Source: Tricholoma matsutake (lineage: Eukaryota; Basidiomycota; Agaricomycetes; Agaricales; Tricholomataceae). Taken from it: DNA of 64,000 bases. The position numbers and the translations under genes are program-made. Where the stretch lies: NCBI GenBank assembly GCA_026075535.2, contig AP026539.1, positions 10,540,001-10,604,000 of the forward strand, given 5' to 3'. Below are positions 34,573 through 44,489 of this stretch, in pieces (position 1 is the stretch's first letter; each line of letters begins with the position of its first letter). The notes beneath the pieces are model-generated. The model was not told where the DNA came from, made no database searches, and saw only the letters and a program-made list of their open reading frames with translations.

Positions 34573-35760
34573 ATGTCTCAAAACACCCCACAACAACCTG
34601 GGTCTAGACAAACCCCAGACTGACCACCAAGTGAAGCAGAACCACAGCCAGGTTCATCTTGGTACCAATACAATGGAAGACTAGTCCATTACTCAACCCC
34701 AGCACAACATTGGTTCTACAGATCAACCAAAAGACAAAGAGGAGATTACCTCACTGACAAAGACTTTGAACAATCACACACACCCCCACCTGAAACATCC
34801 ACCCACCTCCCATCTGACAAAATTGACGACCTCTACTACGAGATGTCCAAACCCCCTGCAACCACACCCATGATGTCCACAAAGGACATTCGAATCTGAT
34901 CACCCACAGACTTCTCAGGAGATCAGACCAAAACTGCCAAGTTCCTGCAGGAGATAGACCTCTACCTGCAAATCAATGACCAGGTCTATGACATGAATGA
35001 CAAGAAGATCATCTTCACACTGTCCTTCATGAATGGAGGGACAGCAGCCACCTGGGTGCAGGCATTTGTCAACCAACACCAATCCGAGGGATTTGGAGAA
35101 TATGCAGACTTCAGACAGAAGGTCTTAGAGGCCTTCTCACTGATCAATGATGCTGGAACGGCAAGGACAGAGATTAAGAATCTTCAGGAAACCTCAAAGA
35201 ATATGTGGCAAGTTTCTGCATCCTGAAAGACAGGACAGGAATCACTGAAGATGCAGCCATGATTGAGTACTTCATGGATGGACTGCACCCTGAACTACTG
35301 AAGAGGGTACACACTATGGAGATGGTACCCAACACTCTCGAAGGCTGGATAAAAATAGCTTTAAAATATGAAGGCCAATGGAAACAGGCCATGGCAATCC
35401 TGGGAAAGACCAGGCAGAACGAGAAGACAAAAGAAAGGACAAAGAAAAGACAGCCTTCTCTTGACATCAACTGACTGATGAACCAAGAATGCATGGAACA
35501 CCTCCAAAATGGATTGTGTTTCACCTTCCACCAAACCAGACATTGATTGTCTAACCACAAAGATGGAAGGAACCCCACCCAGATGGGGTCAGCACCTCCT
35601 CCCTACCAAAACTGCTTCACCCAGAAAAAGACTGGGGTGGACACCTACCAGAAGATCCACATGATGCTGGACAAACTGGATGAAGAAGAAAAAGAATGAG
35701 CCCTCAATCTCCTTGAGGAATCAGGTTTTTAGAACAGTGGCCTGATACGATGCCAGTCAC
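34573..35760 (+). pseudogene. Gypsy F gag relic
   Basis: From the ATG at 34573 the frame runs in phase to 35226 with TGA codons at about 34620 and 34898. It then shifts near 35195 into 35205-35474. 'MNGGTAATWVQAFV', 'FGEYADFRQKVLEAF' and 'YFMDGLHPELLKRV' are hallmarks of Ty3/gypsy gag (Retrotrans_gag). A ruined CCHC knuckle follows ('NGLCFTFHQTRH', second Cys lost). No protease or RT follows before about 35760. Confidence 0.85.
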
Positions 35761-36620
35761 TGCTGTAGTCTCCATAGGATCTGTACTCTTAGCTATCATG
35801 AATAGACAAACTATGCACCTGTCTATTCAGTGATAGGTCCACCTTGTGCTCTAAGCCCTGGGAATGTCCCCAAATTCATCAACACATTACCACACATGCT
35901 CCCAACCCCTACAAACCTCTATGAACCTTAGGGTTTTGTCCTGTGTAATGAATTTCATATTAGTTTGTTTTGAGACAACCCAGAAAACATCAGCCTCTGA
36001 CCAATGTAGATGAGAAGATGTTCTCATATTGCACCGACAAGGATTGGATTGCTTTTATATTACCTTGTGCCTGGGTCATCACTATGGGTACATCCAACCT
36101 CACATGGATCCTGGTGAAAACCACCCAATCCTGCCATTGCCTCTGTATATCACAAGTGAAGTTGTGCAGATGCCTCAACTGGGCACCAATGCCATAGACC
36201 TTGTAAATATAAAAGGCATGTTTGTCCACTACCTGGTAGAGCCCCTGCCAGACCCAGTTTCCTTTAGATGAGAGGGAAGGGTGAGTGTGCTGACTTAGGG
36301 TTAGAGGGGCAAAAGATGCAGGTCACCCAATGAGTTCTTGAGGATTCCAGCAGGCAATTTCAGTACTGGACCTGTATAATTCAAGGTCTCTAGGAAAAGG
36401 GAGGTCATTCAAGTCTATCTGGGAAAAGGGCATTTACCTGCATGCGCATCTGTTCTTGTTGCAGAAAGGGTGAATTAGTACTGGATGCTGCACAATGGCG
36501 TTGGGTGACCACTTCTAACAAGGCATTTAACTTCTTCATAGATGCACCCACCCCAGATGATGTTCTTGGGAAATGCCCATGAATTTGATTCACCATATAC
36601 AAAGTTTTATGTACATAGGA
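35761..36620. other. Unassigned stretch
   Basis: 36229-35990 (minus) reads as a plausible 79-residue protein piece, but I cannot assign it. The rest has frequent stops in all frames. Confidence 0.3.
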
Positions 36621-36621
36621 T

Positions 36622-37437
36622 TAGAGTTATGCAGAAAGATTTGACATGCCCTTTGGGAGGTATCAAGTGGTCCTTGAGAAGGAGGAAGAAGAAACACTCA
36701 GCGTAACACATTGGTCATGCTTTCCAGTAGTGGTACCTCTCGTTGATAACCATATTTGCCAGCATATTGGTGTTCTTGCAGAAGGATCACCACCCAGTGA
36801 CATCAGAGAGTTGAGTGAGAAAGCCCTCATTGATGAAGAGTTGGAGGAGGCAAAGAAGACATGAAAAATGGCTAGGTCAAGAAAGGACCCCATTGCAGGG
36901 GGTGGTCCTCAGTTAGCAGTTGGTGATGGCTACAGGACATTGTCATGGATTTGGTATTCAACTGCCGCTGATGAGTTCAACAATACCCTTTTTATGGAAG
37001 CACGTGAGTGTTGAACTGTATGAATGCTGAATTTTCGAGACTCTTATTGGATGAACAGATCTTTGCATTGAGTGGCTGAAATGTTGAGTGAGAGCAGCTA
37101 GGTGGAAAGGGGAAATTCAGTTGCTCAAAGAAGAAATGTGGCACACTCTTCAATTTTGTGCTTGGAAATCAAACTGGTAGAGGGAGCAAGCTGGCCATTG
37201 GACACAGTTATCATCCCATCTCACAGAAGGGTTAGTTGCATATGCTATCAAGCAAGGAACTGCAGAGCATCAGCACATTATCTCTTGGTTGAATTCTTGG
37301 GAGGCTGTACAACAACAGGCTGGGGTGGTCCTGAATGGTCATTTAACAGATCAGGATAACGTGGCAGGCATGGATACACTTGACATTGAGATTGAGGAAG
37401 ATGATGAGAACATTGTGTTTGATGTTGATGACATGTA
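36622..37437 (+). pseudogene. KDZ transposase C-terminus
   Basis: Plus-strand text 'GDGYRTLSWIWYSTA', then after an intron (about 37003-37058) 'HLCIEWLKC*VRAARWKGEIQLLKEEM' and 'FCAWKSNW', then 'GLVAYAIKQGTAE'. It ends in an acidic tail at 37437. This is the conserved C-terminal signature of Kyakuja-Dileera-Zisupton transposases (G-x-R-x-L-S-W-I-W; E-W-x-K-x-R-A-R-x-x-R-W-x-E-E; W-K-x-x-W-W). A TGA and a TAG interrupt it. The catalytic core is not present upstream. Confidence 0.75.
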
Positions 37438-37489
37438 GTTCCTGTCTTTCACAAGAAATAATACCAAATTGAGTCTGTCATTGATGGTA

Positions 37490-38790
37490 TTGAAGTGGCT
37501 GACTACATATACAGTGGAGTTTAAAATGTGCCAAGGCAGAAGTATCTAAGAATGAGTTATAACAGGTTGGTGGATGCAGTATGGCAGGCAATATGTGTGA
37601 AGGATGGGGAGTTATAATGTGGGTAAATGAACAGATGAGTTGGTAGGACAAGGTGGGGTTATAACATCGCAGCAGAACCAGGGGATAGGCGACATTGCAC
37701 TGTGGTAGAAGGGAAAGATACAGTGTTACAATGTGGCTAGCAAGGCAGCAGAAGATAAGGTAGTTCACATTATAATGTGGGCTGGGAGTGGCGTAAGGGA
37801 GGATGCGATGTTACAATGTGGCTGCCAGAGGCAGTGGAAGAGAGGAAACTTGGTGATATAACATGGACTGGGAATGGCGGAATGGAAGGACGTGACATTA
37901 CAATGTGGTTGGCAAAGGCTGGATAAAGTAGGAGCGTGTTGAGTTATAACATGGCAGGAGGATATCCTGCTACAACTTGGCTAGTGAAGGTGGCAGAAGG
38001 GGGGAATCATAGGATAGTTGGCAATATAATGTGGAGTGGGAGGGACAGGAAGCTTTGATGTGGGTAAATGAACAGATGTATTGGCTGGACAAGGTAGGTT
38101 TATAACATGACATCAGAAAGGGGGATATGCGATGTGGCAACATGACAATGGTTGATGTTATAATGTGGGCTGGGAATGGTGGGTGGCTAGCAGAGGCTGG
38201 ATAAGATAGGAGGGTGTTGAGTTATAATGTGATATGCCATCACAACATGGCTAGTCGAGGTAGCGGAAGAGAGAATGCAAAGGATGTGACAGTTGTGACA
38301 TTACAATGCAGCTAGAAGAGGCTGGAGTGTGTTGAGTTATAACACATGGCAGAAGAGATGAGATGAGACATTATAATGTGGCATTATAATGGAGGCTGGC
38401 CAAGGTAACAATGTCAAGTCATAATGTGGCAGGCTGAGGTGGCAGAGAGGGAGGAGATGTTACAACATTACTGGTGGAGGCAGCAGAGAACAGTGGAAGG
38501 AAGGGTTTTAGTTGATGTTACAACATGGATAGGGTGTGGATAGGGCATGGCAGATGAGCCTGAGAACATCACATGAAAATGTTGGTGCGTGCACAAGAGC
38601 AAGGGTTATATAATGCTGGATACATGAGAGCATAGGTCATAATGTAGATGGCAAAGACTAGATGAGGTATTAGTAGGAGTGTGCATGTTATAATATATTC
38701 TGCACTGGAAACTCCCAGTAAATAAGGCAGAATGTTATGACATGACATTGTGAATATTCCAGGGCATGTTATAACATGGCTACGTCCACT
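37490..38790. repeat. Degenerate satellite with TTATAACATGG / TTACAATGTGG words
   Basis: About 25 copies of the word (T)TATAA(C/T)(A/G)TGG or TTACAATGTGG occur in 1.3 kb, mostly 40-70 bp apart. They are followed by GGCTGG or GGCTAG and a GAGGC(A/T)G.. GAAG block. A longer stretch GTGGGTAAATGAACAGATG recurs at about 37619 and 38058. No ORF is supported. Confidence 0.75.
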
Positions 38791-38799
38791 GTTGGTTGA

Positions 38800-39391
38800 T
38801 GTAGATTATACCAAAGAAAAAGAGAAAGATGCGCAAGAAACAGTGCAACACCTGCTTGCAAGCAACAAGGCCATCAACAGCAATGAGGCCATCAATGGCA
38901 ACATCCTAAGTACGAGGTGGGTGTCCATGTCACCATCTGACTATCCACCCCTGCACTCCTTGGCGAGCGATATCACTGCATGGAACTATACAGATGAAGA
39001 GCCATATTGCAAGCAACAGATCCATTTTCCTGAATGGCATACTTGATGGATTATTGCTGCAACATGCAGGGCCTTTGGGGCATGGACAGAGGAAGGCGCA
39101 GGATTTTGTATGTATATGAATGTTGTGACCAGCTCCCTGTGGGTTGTCATAGCAAAACCAAAGGCACAAGGCAGACACATATTCACCGATGTCTCAAACC
39201 TTGCCAAACTGTTTGATCCTATTGGATTCAACTCTGGGTTATGGGATGTAGAAGCTGTCCTCCTAGGTGAAGGATCTCAGTTGTAAGTAAATGTATATCA
39301 TACACATATATTTTTACAATGTCCATTGCAGAATTCTCCTGCCAAACACACCATATTGGGTGCTCGCTGTACAAAGCATGATTTGTGCAGG
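38800..39391 (+). pseudogene. JmjC-like (cupin) domain protein fragment
   Basis: 'SPSDYPPLHSLASDITAW', then past a TGA at 39044 'CRAFGAWTEEGAG', 'SLWVVIAKPK', 'WDVEAVLLGEGSQL'. An intron (39283-39331) follows, then 'ILLPNTPYWVLAVQSMICAG'. In agaricomycete JmjC-like proteins this last motif is P-x-T-x-L-x-M-R-P-N-T-P-H-Y-V-L-T..S-I-C. Here His of the third metal ligand is Tyr, and the H-x-D pair upstream is not seen, so the domain is inactive. The frame stops where a minisatellite begins. Confidence 0.6.
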
Positions 39392-40186
39392 GCCATTGTT
39401 CCCATTGTCAGCCTTGCCATTGTTCCCATTGTCAGCCTTGCCATTGTTCCCATTGTCAGCCTTGCTGTTGTTCCCATTGTCAGCCTTGCTGTTGTTCCCA
39501 TTGTCAGCCTTGCCATTGTTCCATTGTCAGCCTTGCCGTTGTTCCCATTGTCAGCCTTGCTGTTGTTCCCATTGTCAGCCTTGCTGTTGTTCCCATTGTC
39601 AGCCTTGCCATTGTTCCCATTGTCAGCCTTGCTGTTGTTCCCATTGTCAGCCTTGCTGTTGTCCTTGTTGTCGGCCTCCCTGTCATTGTCATTGTTGGCT
39701 GCAGGCTCCCCGTGGCTCAAGCTGTCATCAGTGCTGTTGTGGTTGCTCGATTCATTGCTGGTCTCCTCTTTGCTCTCCTTGCTGTCACTGGATGGGGCCT
39801 GCAGGGCTTGGGGTCAACCAGCACTGCCCTGACCAGGAGGAGGGGGCAGGAAACTCCCCTTGGCCACTCGAGCACATTTGGGTGGGGCAACAGAAACTCT
39901 GCTCGCTTCGAGAGCAAGTTCAGCTCTATGAAAGAAAAAATGAATGAGAAAAGATATTAATAAAAAAGAAACATACCTTAAAGGGGTGGCCGAAGCTGCA
40001 CCCTGTCTTTTTGAGCCTTTTTTCGAGGTCCTGTAAAAAGGAACAGAATGTTAGTACCATAATGGCTGGATAGAAGAGCTGGGTTACTTACCTTTTGCTA
40101 CATTTCCCCTTCCCAGACTGTTCCTCTTCTTCCTTCTCCTCATCTCACTTCACTTTCTTTGAGCCATCCTTTTCAAGTGCTGACAT
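39298..40186 (-). pseudogene. Lys/Asn-rich low-complexity protein gene
   Basis: Exons 40186-40092, 40030-39977 and 39925 onward join in phase with GTAAGT and GTATGT donors. Text includes 'MSALEKDGSKKVK', 'TSKKGSKRQGAASATPL', 'RVSVAPPKCARVAKGSFLPPPPGQG', then an acidic Ser/Asp run. Then comes an eight-residue repeat KADNGNN(S/G), which is the coding face of the 24-bp minisatellite. TGAs at two likely Arg positions and a 1-nt deletion in one repeat unit break it. A basic N-terminus suggests a nuclear protein; function unknown. Confidence 0.5.
39393..39655. repeat. 24-bp minisatellite, 11 units
   Basis: Unit C(C/T)(A/G)TTGTTCCCATTGTCAGCCTTG repeats 11 times; unit 6 has lost one C (23 bp), and a diverged twelfth unit follows. 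It reads KADNGNN(S/G) on the minus strand. The plus-strand ORFs of 140-218 residues across it are shadows. Confidence 0.95.
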
Positions 40187-40189
40187 GGC

Positions 40190-40430
40190 ATGTTTGTGGG
40201 TTTGCAATCCCGATTTGGGCAGGGATTTCTATGGCGATGGGCTGGATCCCTTGTTGCATGTGTTGGCATGGGTGGTTGGCAGATGGGGTCGCGATGTGTT
40301 GGTGGTTGGGTTAATGTGGTGTGGTTGCATGTGAGAGCATTTGTGATGACACATCACACAGCTGTGATGCACTATTACTGATGATGATTTGTTACCATGC
40401 ACCTTAATTGGGTAATAAAAGTGTCAAATG
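40190..40430. other. Stretch without a recognised gene
   Basis: TG-rich, with TGTGATGA repeats at 40345-40385. Nothing coding. Confidence 0.4.
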
Positions 40431-40446
40431 TTGGGTAAAGAGAACA

Positions 40447-40525
40447 GCTTGGTAGCTAAGTGGTTAAGCATGCTGTTCTATTTATGGTCCAACCCATGGT
40501 CGGGTATTCAATTCTTGTTGGATGT
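40447..40525 (+). ncRNA. tRNA-like pol III unit (SINE head or tRNA pseudogene)
   Basis: TAGCTAAGTGG (about 40453) is a perfect A box (TRGCNNAGYGG). GTATTCAATTC about 50 bp downstream approximates a B box. AGAACAGC and GCTGTTCT flank the A box as an inverted pair. The fold is too poor for a working tRNA. It lies beside the broken KDZ CxC segment, so a tRNA-derived SINE is likely; no tail or target duplication was identified. Confidence 0.4.
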
Positions 40526-40629
40526 GAAACTTTTATTTGGTAAAGCATGTGCTGTCTGGTTAGTCTGGTTGTGCAGTTGGTCATGCGTCCAGGTGACTCC
40601 GGTGAATCCAGGTGATTATGAGTACTGTG

Positions 40630-41194
40630 CAGATACCACAAAACATCCGAGCATCATAACAATTGATACATTGGATGTGACCTTGCTCTCCAGAACAGGA
40701 AGGGCAAGGCTCATGTGGGTCACTGCATCCCTCATATTGGAGAAGCTCCTGAACAAACACATCAATTTCAGGTGTCCAGGAGAGAAGGGGGTTATCATAA
40801 GATGCATTAGTTCCAGTGAAAGAAAAAGAGATAAAAAGTCATACCCCAAACAACCCCCACTTGCATTTAACCTGCCCATTGTGTACAGTACTGACATATC
40901 CAGGCTCTAGCATCCTCTCGGTGTGGTCTTTATCATCTTCATCATCACTAGATATTGCTATGTCATTGTCCATTGGTTCATTCTCTCTCTAGAAGATGGG
41001 TTCAGGAGTCGCACGAGCAGCCACTTCTGAGGTGATGCTGGCATCTCATAGTAAGTGTTGCTAGTAGAGAGGCTGCATGAAGCAGGTTGGACATAAGTGT
41101 GAGTTTGGATAACAGGAGTCAGTTGAGAGGTGAGGGTTTCATTGTCATCACTATCAACATACTTGATTATCTGGGTTGTGTACTTAGGGGGCAT
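40630..41194 (-). pseudogene. KDZ transposon N-terminus with CxC cysteine cluster
   Basis: It starts at ATG 41194 ('MPPKYTTQIIKYVDSDDNE'), a Ser/Thr/Pro-rich lead, then after an intron near 40790 'WTPEIDVFVQELLQYEGC' and the cysteine cluster 'PCPSCSGEQGHIQCINC' ... 'CGICTV'. This Cys spacing preceded by an 'E-x-x-L-x-E-L-L' helix is the CxC module attached to KDZ transposases in mushrooms. It breaks off at about 40630, next to the tRNA-like unit. Confidence 0.7.
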
Positions 41195-41800
41195 GATTTT
41201 AGTGGGGGGTGAATTGAAAAAATGAGTCATCTTCAACCCTTCAAATACCACTTGGACTTGAAGAATATATGTTGCTCTCAATTGATTATTATTCCTTTGG
41301 TCTTGGGTCTTCAAGTTCACAACAAGCCTCAGAGGTGGATGCATCGAGCTATGCCCAGATTGCAGTACCAAGTAAGATATTGCAGATATAGACCAGACAG
41401 GACAGTGAGTAAATTGTGAAGGTGCGATGGACCCAGGACTGGAACGATAGCTGAGGACAATCAACAGATGCTCAGCTAATTGATACTTAAATTAAGGTCA
41501 ACAATGTCACCTGACAACCATGCATCAATTTCAAACAAATCACATGCAAGATACCAAATACATACGTCTACAAATATAGAGTTGTATAGACTAAGTAGTG
41601 TCCAAGATACAAGGACAGAAACCATAGATGTGTGGAATACCACACAGCGTTCCAGCATCCCGACCTTCTACATATGCAATCAGACTCTCACTTGCGAGTG
41701 AGAGTTGTTTGTCTCCTAGTTTTATTTGCAGGACTTGAGGTTCCTTGTGTGTCCACATAACTAAACAGTAGACAAGAATGCAGAGAACCATGACCTACCC
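41195..41800. other. Stretch without a recognised gene
   Basis: AT-rich, no family features, short frames only. Confidence 0.35.
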
Positions 41801-41809
41801 ACCATTGAG

Positions 41810-42160
41810 ATATGTCCCATTTTTTCTATTGTTACCTCATCCTCCCAGTGGGATGATTCAGGTACCTGAAGAGTGCTCCATTGAGCTAGATTCCTAAGAT
41901 CCTTTTGGATGTGCTAAACACAGAGGCCATGATAAGAAAACATTTAAACATGAAATTGTGAAACTTACAGCCTTTATGTGCATTACAGCCCACTCATAGT
42001 ACTCTTGATCATGACAAAAGACAGGTTTGCAGAACTTGTCGATTGGATAACAATCTAACCAAATGGTGATAAGAGTGTCAAAGAAGGAGTCAAGCTTGTC
42101 TTGTTCTTTTGCTTGAACATAATAGGGTGTGAGCATCTTGAGAAAGGCAGTTTCACCCAT
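41810..42160 (-). pseudogene. Unidentified exon pair
   Basis: 42160-41966 reads 'MGETAFLKMLTPYYVQ..' to 'YEWAVMHIKA', followed by a GTAAGT donor. After about 66 nt an AAAAG acceptor is followed by 'DLRNLAQWSTLQVPESSHWEDEV'. The open, consistent splicing suggests a real gene piece of an agaricomycete family. Function unknown. Confidence 0.35.
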
Positions 42161-42169
42161 TTGAATAAT

Positions 42170-42900
42170 GCCATCAATTCAGGGCATCTAGATCTAGATC
42201 AATCATGGTGTTAGATAGCTGAACATTTGTTACTTACTGAAGGGAAAGTTAGGCAGAGTGACTTCAAGTCACGATCAGGGTTTTTTCAGAGACTAGTAGA
42301 GTGAAAAATTACAAATTAAAAAGTCAAAGAAGGGGGCCATGGATGATTCAAAGAATCAATTGTATAGCACATAACAGTTACACATGATCTGTTTTAGCCA
42401 GCAGGTTGACTTTTTGGGCTGTGGACTGTCCATTCTGAAATTCTGAAGTCTGAATTTTCTTGAGACATGAATACTTTTCAATTTCTGGGGCAGGTACAGG
42501 TTTGTTGAGCAAATAAAATACATATTTGAGGTCCTTTCATTGCTAGTAAGAGGTTCTACCAAGGTTGCAAATTATAATACACAAGTACTGAGTAAAAGTC
42601 AGATGAAAGTATTGAAGGCTGTAAACCCATCCAAAGTCCATTAGGTCCTCATACCTCCATGATCCTTGTCTGTACCACACTTCTGAGCAACAGTGGATTG
42701 CCAATAGGGCCAAAAGCCACAGACACTATCAAAGGTAAGTATTGTACTTCTAACTGGCTGCAAACCTACACTGTAACATGGGTAGGAACAAACCTGAACT
42801 TCAAGATAGACAGCAATCAAAATACTGCAAGAGGGCATTGCAAAACAAGTAAATTTCTTACTAAAGTCTAAACTAGATCTATCTTGAACTCATTCTAGTA
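42170..42900. other. Stretch without a recognised gene
   Basis: No coding or repeat structure that I can support. Confidence 0.35.
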
Positions 42901-42916
42901 TGTCTATTGTAGTGTA

Positions 42917-43400
42917 GTGATTGGCATGGCGGTCTCTGCATCAGCATCTGTGAATGGCAAACCTTCATCTGAGCAAAGGTACATCTCCCTCAGTTCTTTC
43001 CAGCAACCCCTATATTCAAACTACTATAGTAGAAATCTTCCCTACTGGTGCGAGAGAGTTGCACAACTGTCCCTGAAGTTTAATACACTCATTGATACAC
43101 ACCCCACAAAATATGTCGACACTCTCTTGTCCACTTACTATGCATCATCAGGCAACAAGGACCTTCTTGGCAATGCAGTTCAAACTTTCTCAAGCTACCA
43201 AAAGTCCATTAAACAGTACAAGGACAAGATATTGCAGTGGGAGGGGTAGATTTAGAATGGTGTGAGGCAAACAAGTTGTCTAAATGGGTGTGTGAGGTTG
43301 TACATTGGATTGAGGAGATATTTTGCTTGGCCATGGTTGATCCCAAGGGGTTGATTGCATTGCATGCAATGAAACAGCTTATGTATCAGGTAGTTTGAGA
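42917..43400 (+). pseudogene. Unidentified gene piece
   Basis: 42917-43249 is open for 110 residues. It is followed in another frame by 'VDLEWCEANKLSKWVCEVVHWIEEIFCLAMVDP' (43246-43395), which reads as protein. A short intron or a frameshift joins them. The family is not recognised. Confidence 0.35.
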
Positions 43401-43549
43401 TGAATTCATAGTGCACATGCATTCAGAGCATCAAGGCAAAGCAAGAATATTGACAGCAATACATGATATGTGGCTGGCTAGCAAAATGAGGAGCAAACAC
43501 TGTACATACAATGCCAACACCAATGCAATCCTATCAACCCCAATGCAAC

Positions 43550-43990
43550 CATATCAGTCCTTCAATAACAACTTGACAGTATCGAGGCCTAGCACTGCAT
43601 GGAATGCTCCAAGCTCTGCCTCAAGGGTCAAGTATTTCTTCTGCATGGAACACTTGACACCCATAACAAATGAGTCTGCAAGTGCCTGTAGAAGTGAACT
43701 GTTCATGAGTCTGTCATTGGGGATATAAGTATACTCACAGAGTTGCGGAATATGCCAATGCTGGTCCCTGCAGTGACAATGTAAAATGTCTCTTGTGCGA
43801 CATTGATGGTATTGAACTCTGAACAGGCCCCACATGTAAACGACATAACCATCTTCATTAGGAGATGCACTGACACATGCAGCAGTAGGGTTACCACTGG
43901 CAGAGCTAGTCAAGGGAGGGTGCAGAACTGATAAAAGCGAGAGGCTAAGTATATTACCTTGCTTGCAATGTCTCCCATTCATGCAAAAAA
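43550..43990 (-). pseudogene. RNase H1 N-terminal (viroplasmin)-like domain fragment
   Basis: Minus text 'ETFYIVTAGTSIGIFRNS' is followed, after an intron starting GTGAGT (about 43735), by 'ALADSFVMGVKCSMQKKYLTLEAELGAFHAVL'. The order Y-x-V-x-x-G-x-x-x-G-I-F then V-x-G-V-x-x-x-x-x-K-x-x-x-x-x-x-E-A is that of the RNase H1 N-terminal/viroplasmin domain, frequent in agaricomycete proteins. Remaining exons are not found. Confidence 0.45.
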
Positions 43991-44489
43991 CAACAAGTGC
44001 AATGGGCTAGTAGCAAATTTACTAATCTTCACAAGCAAGGTTTTTGCCAGTGCCCACGATGGCACCTAGTATCACAAAAAGTAAACTCACTGCCAGGCAC
44101 AACCTTCACTCTGATCTCATGCAGTTGTGATATTAACTGTTGGGCCTTGGGGGAGTTGGCCACATTTGTAGGGACTTGAGCGGAGTGGACCATGTGGGCA
44201 ATGAGGATGTGTGGGGATTTTTTTTAGTGAAAGACTACCAATCAGTAATCTGGTTGAGCTACCAGTGTGGTGCTTGTGAACTTGTCCTATATACAACCTG
44301 GGAATTCGAACTGTACAGTGGCTCCCCACGCCACAATCCAGCACCACAACAATTCTACAAACTTTCCACGTGATCTGGCTATGTTGATTGGTGATATTAA
44401 GGTAAGTTATGTCAGGATAATTACTCATAGCGGGTTTCTAATGTCTAATGATTCTCACATCTCAAAGTGTTAATGGTGCTGCACTGCTG

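Noticed and set aside
39291..39960. Three plus-strand ORFs of 168-218 residues (Leu/Pro/Cys-rich)
   Set aside because: They are readings of the 24-bp minisatellite, whose length is a multiple of three, so several frames stay open; the splice-supported frame is on the minus strand.
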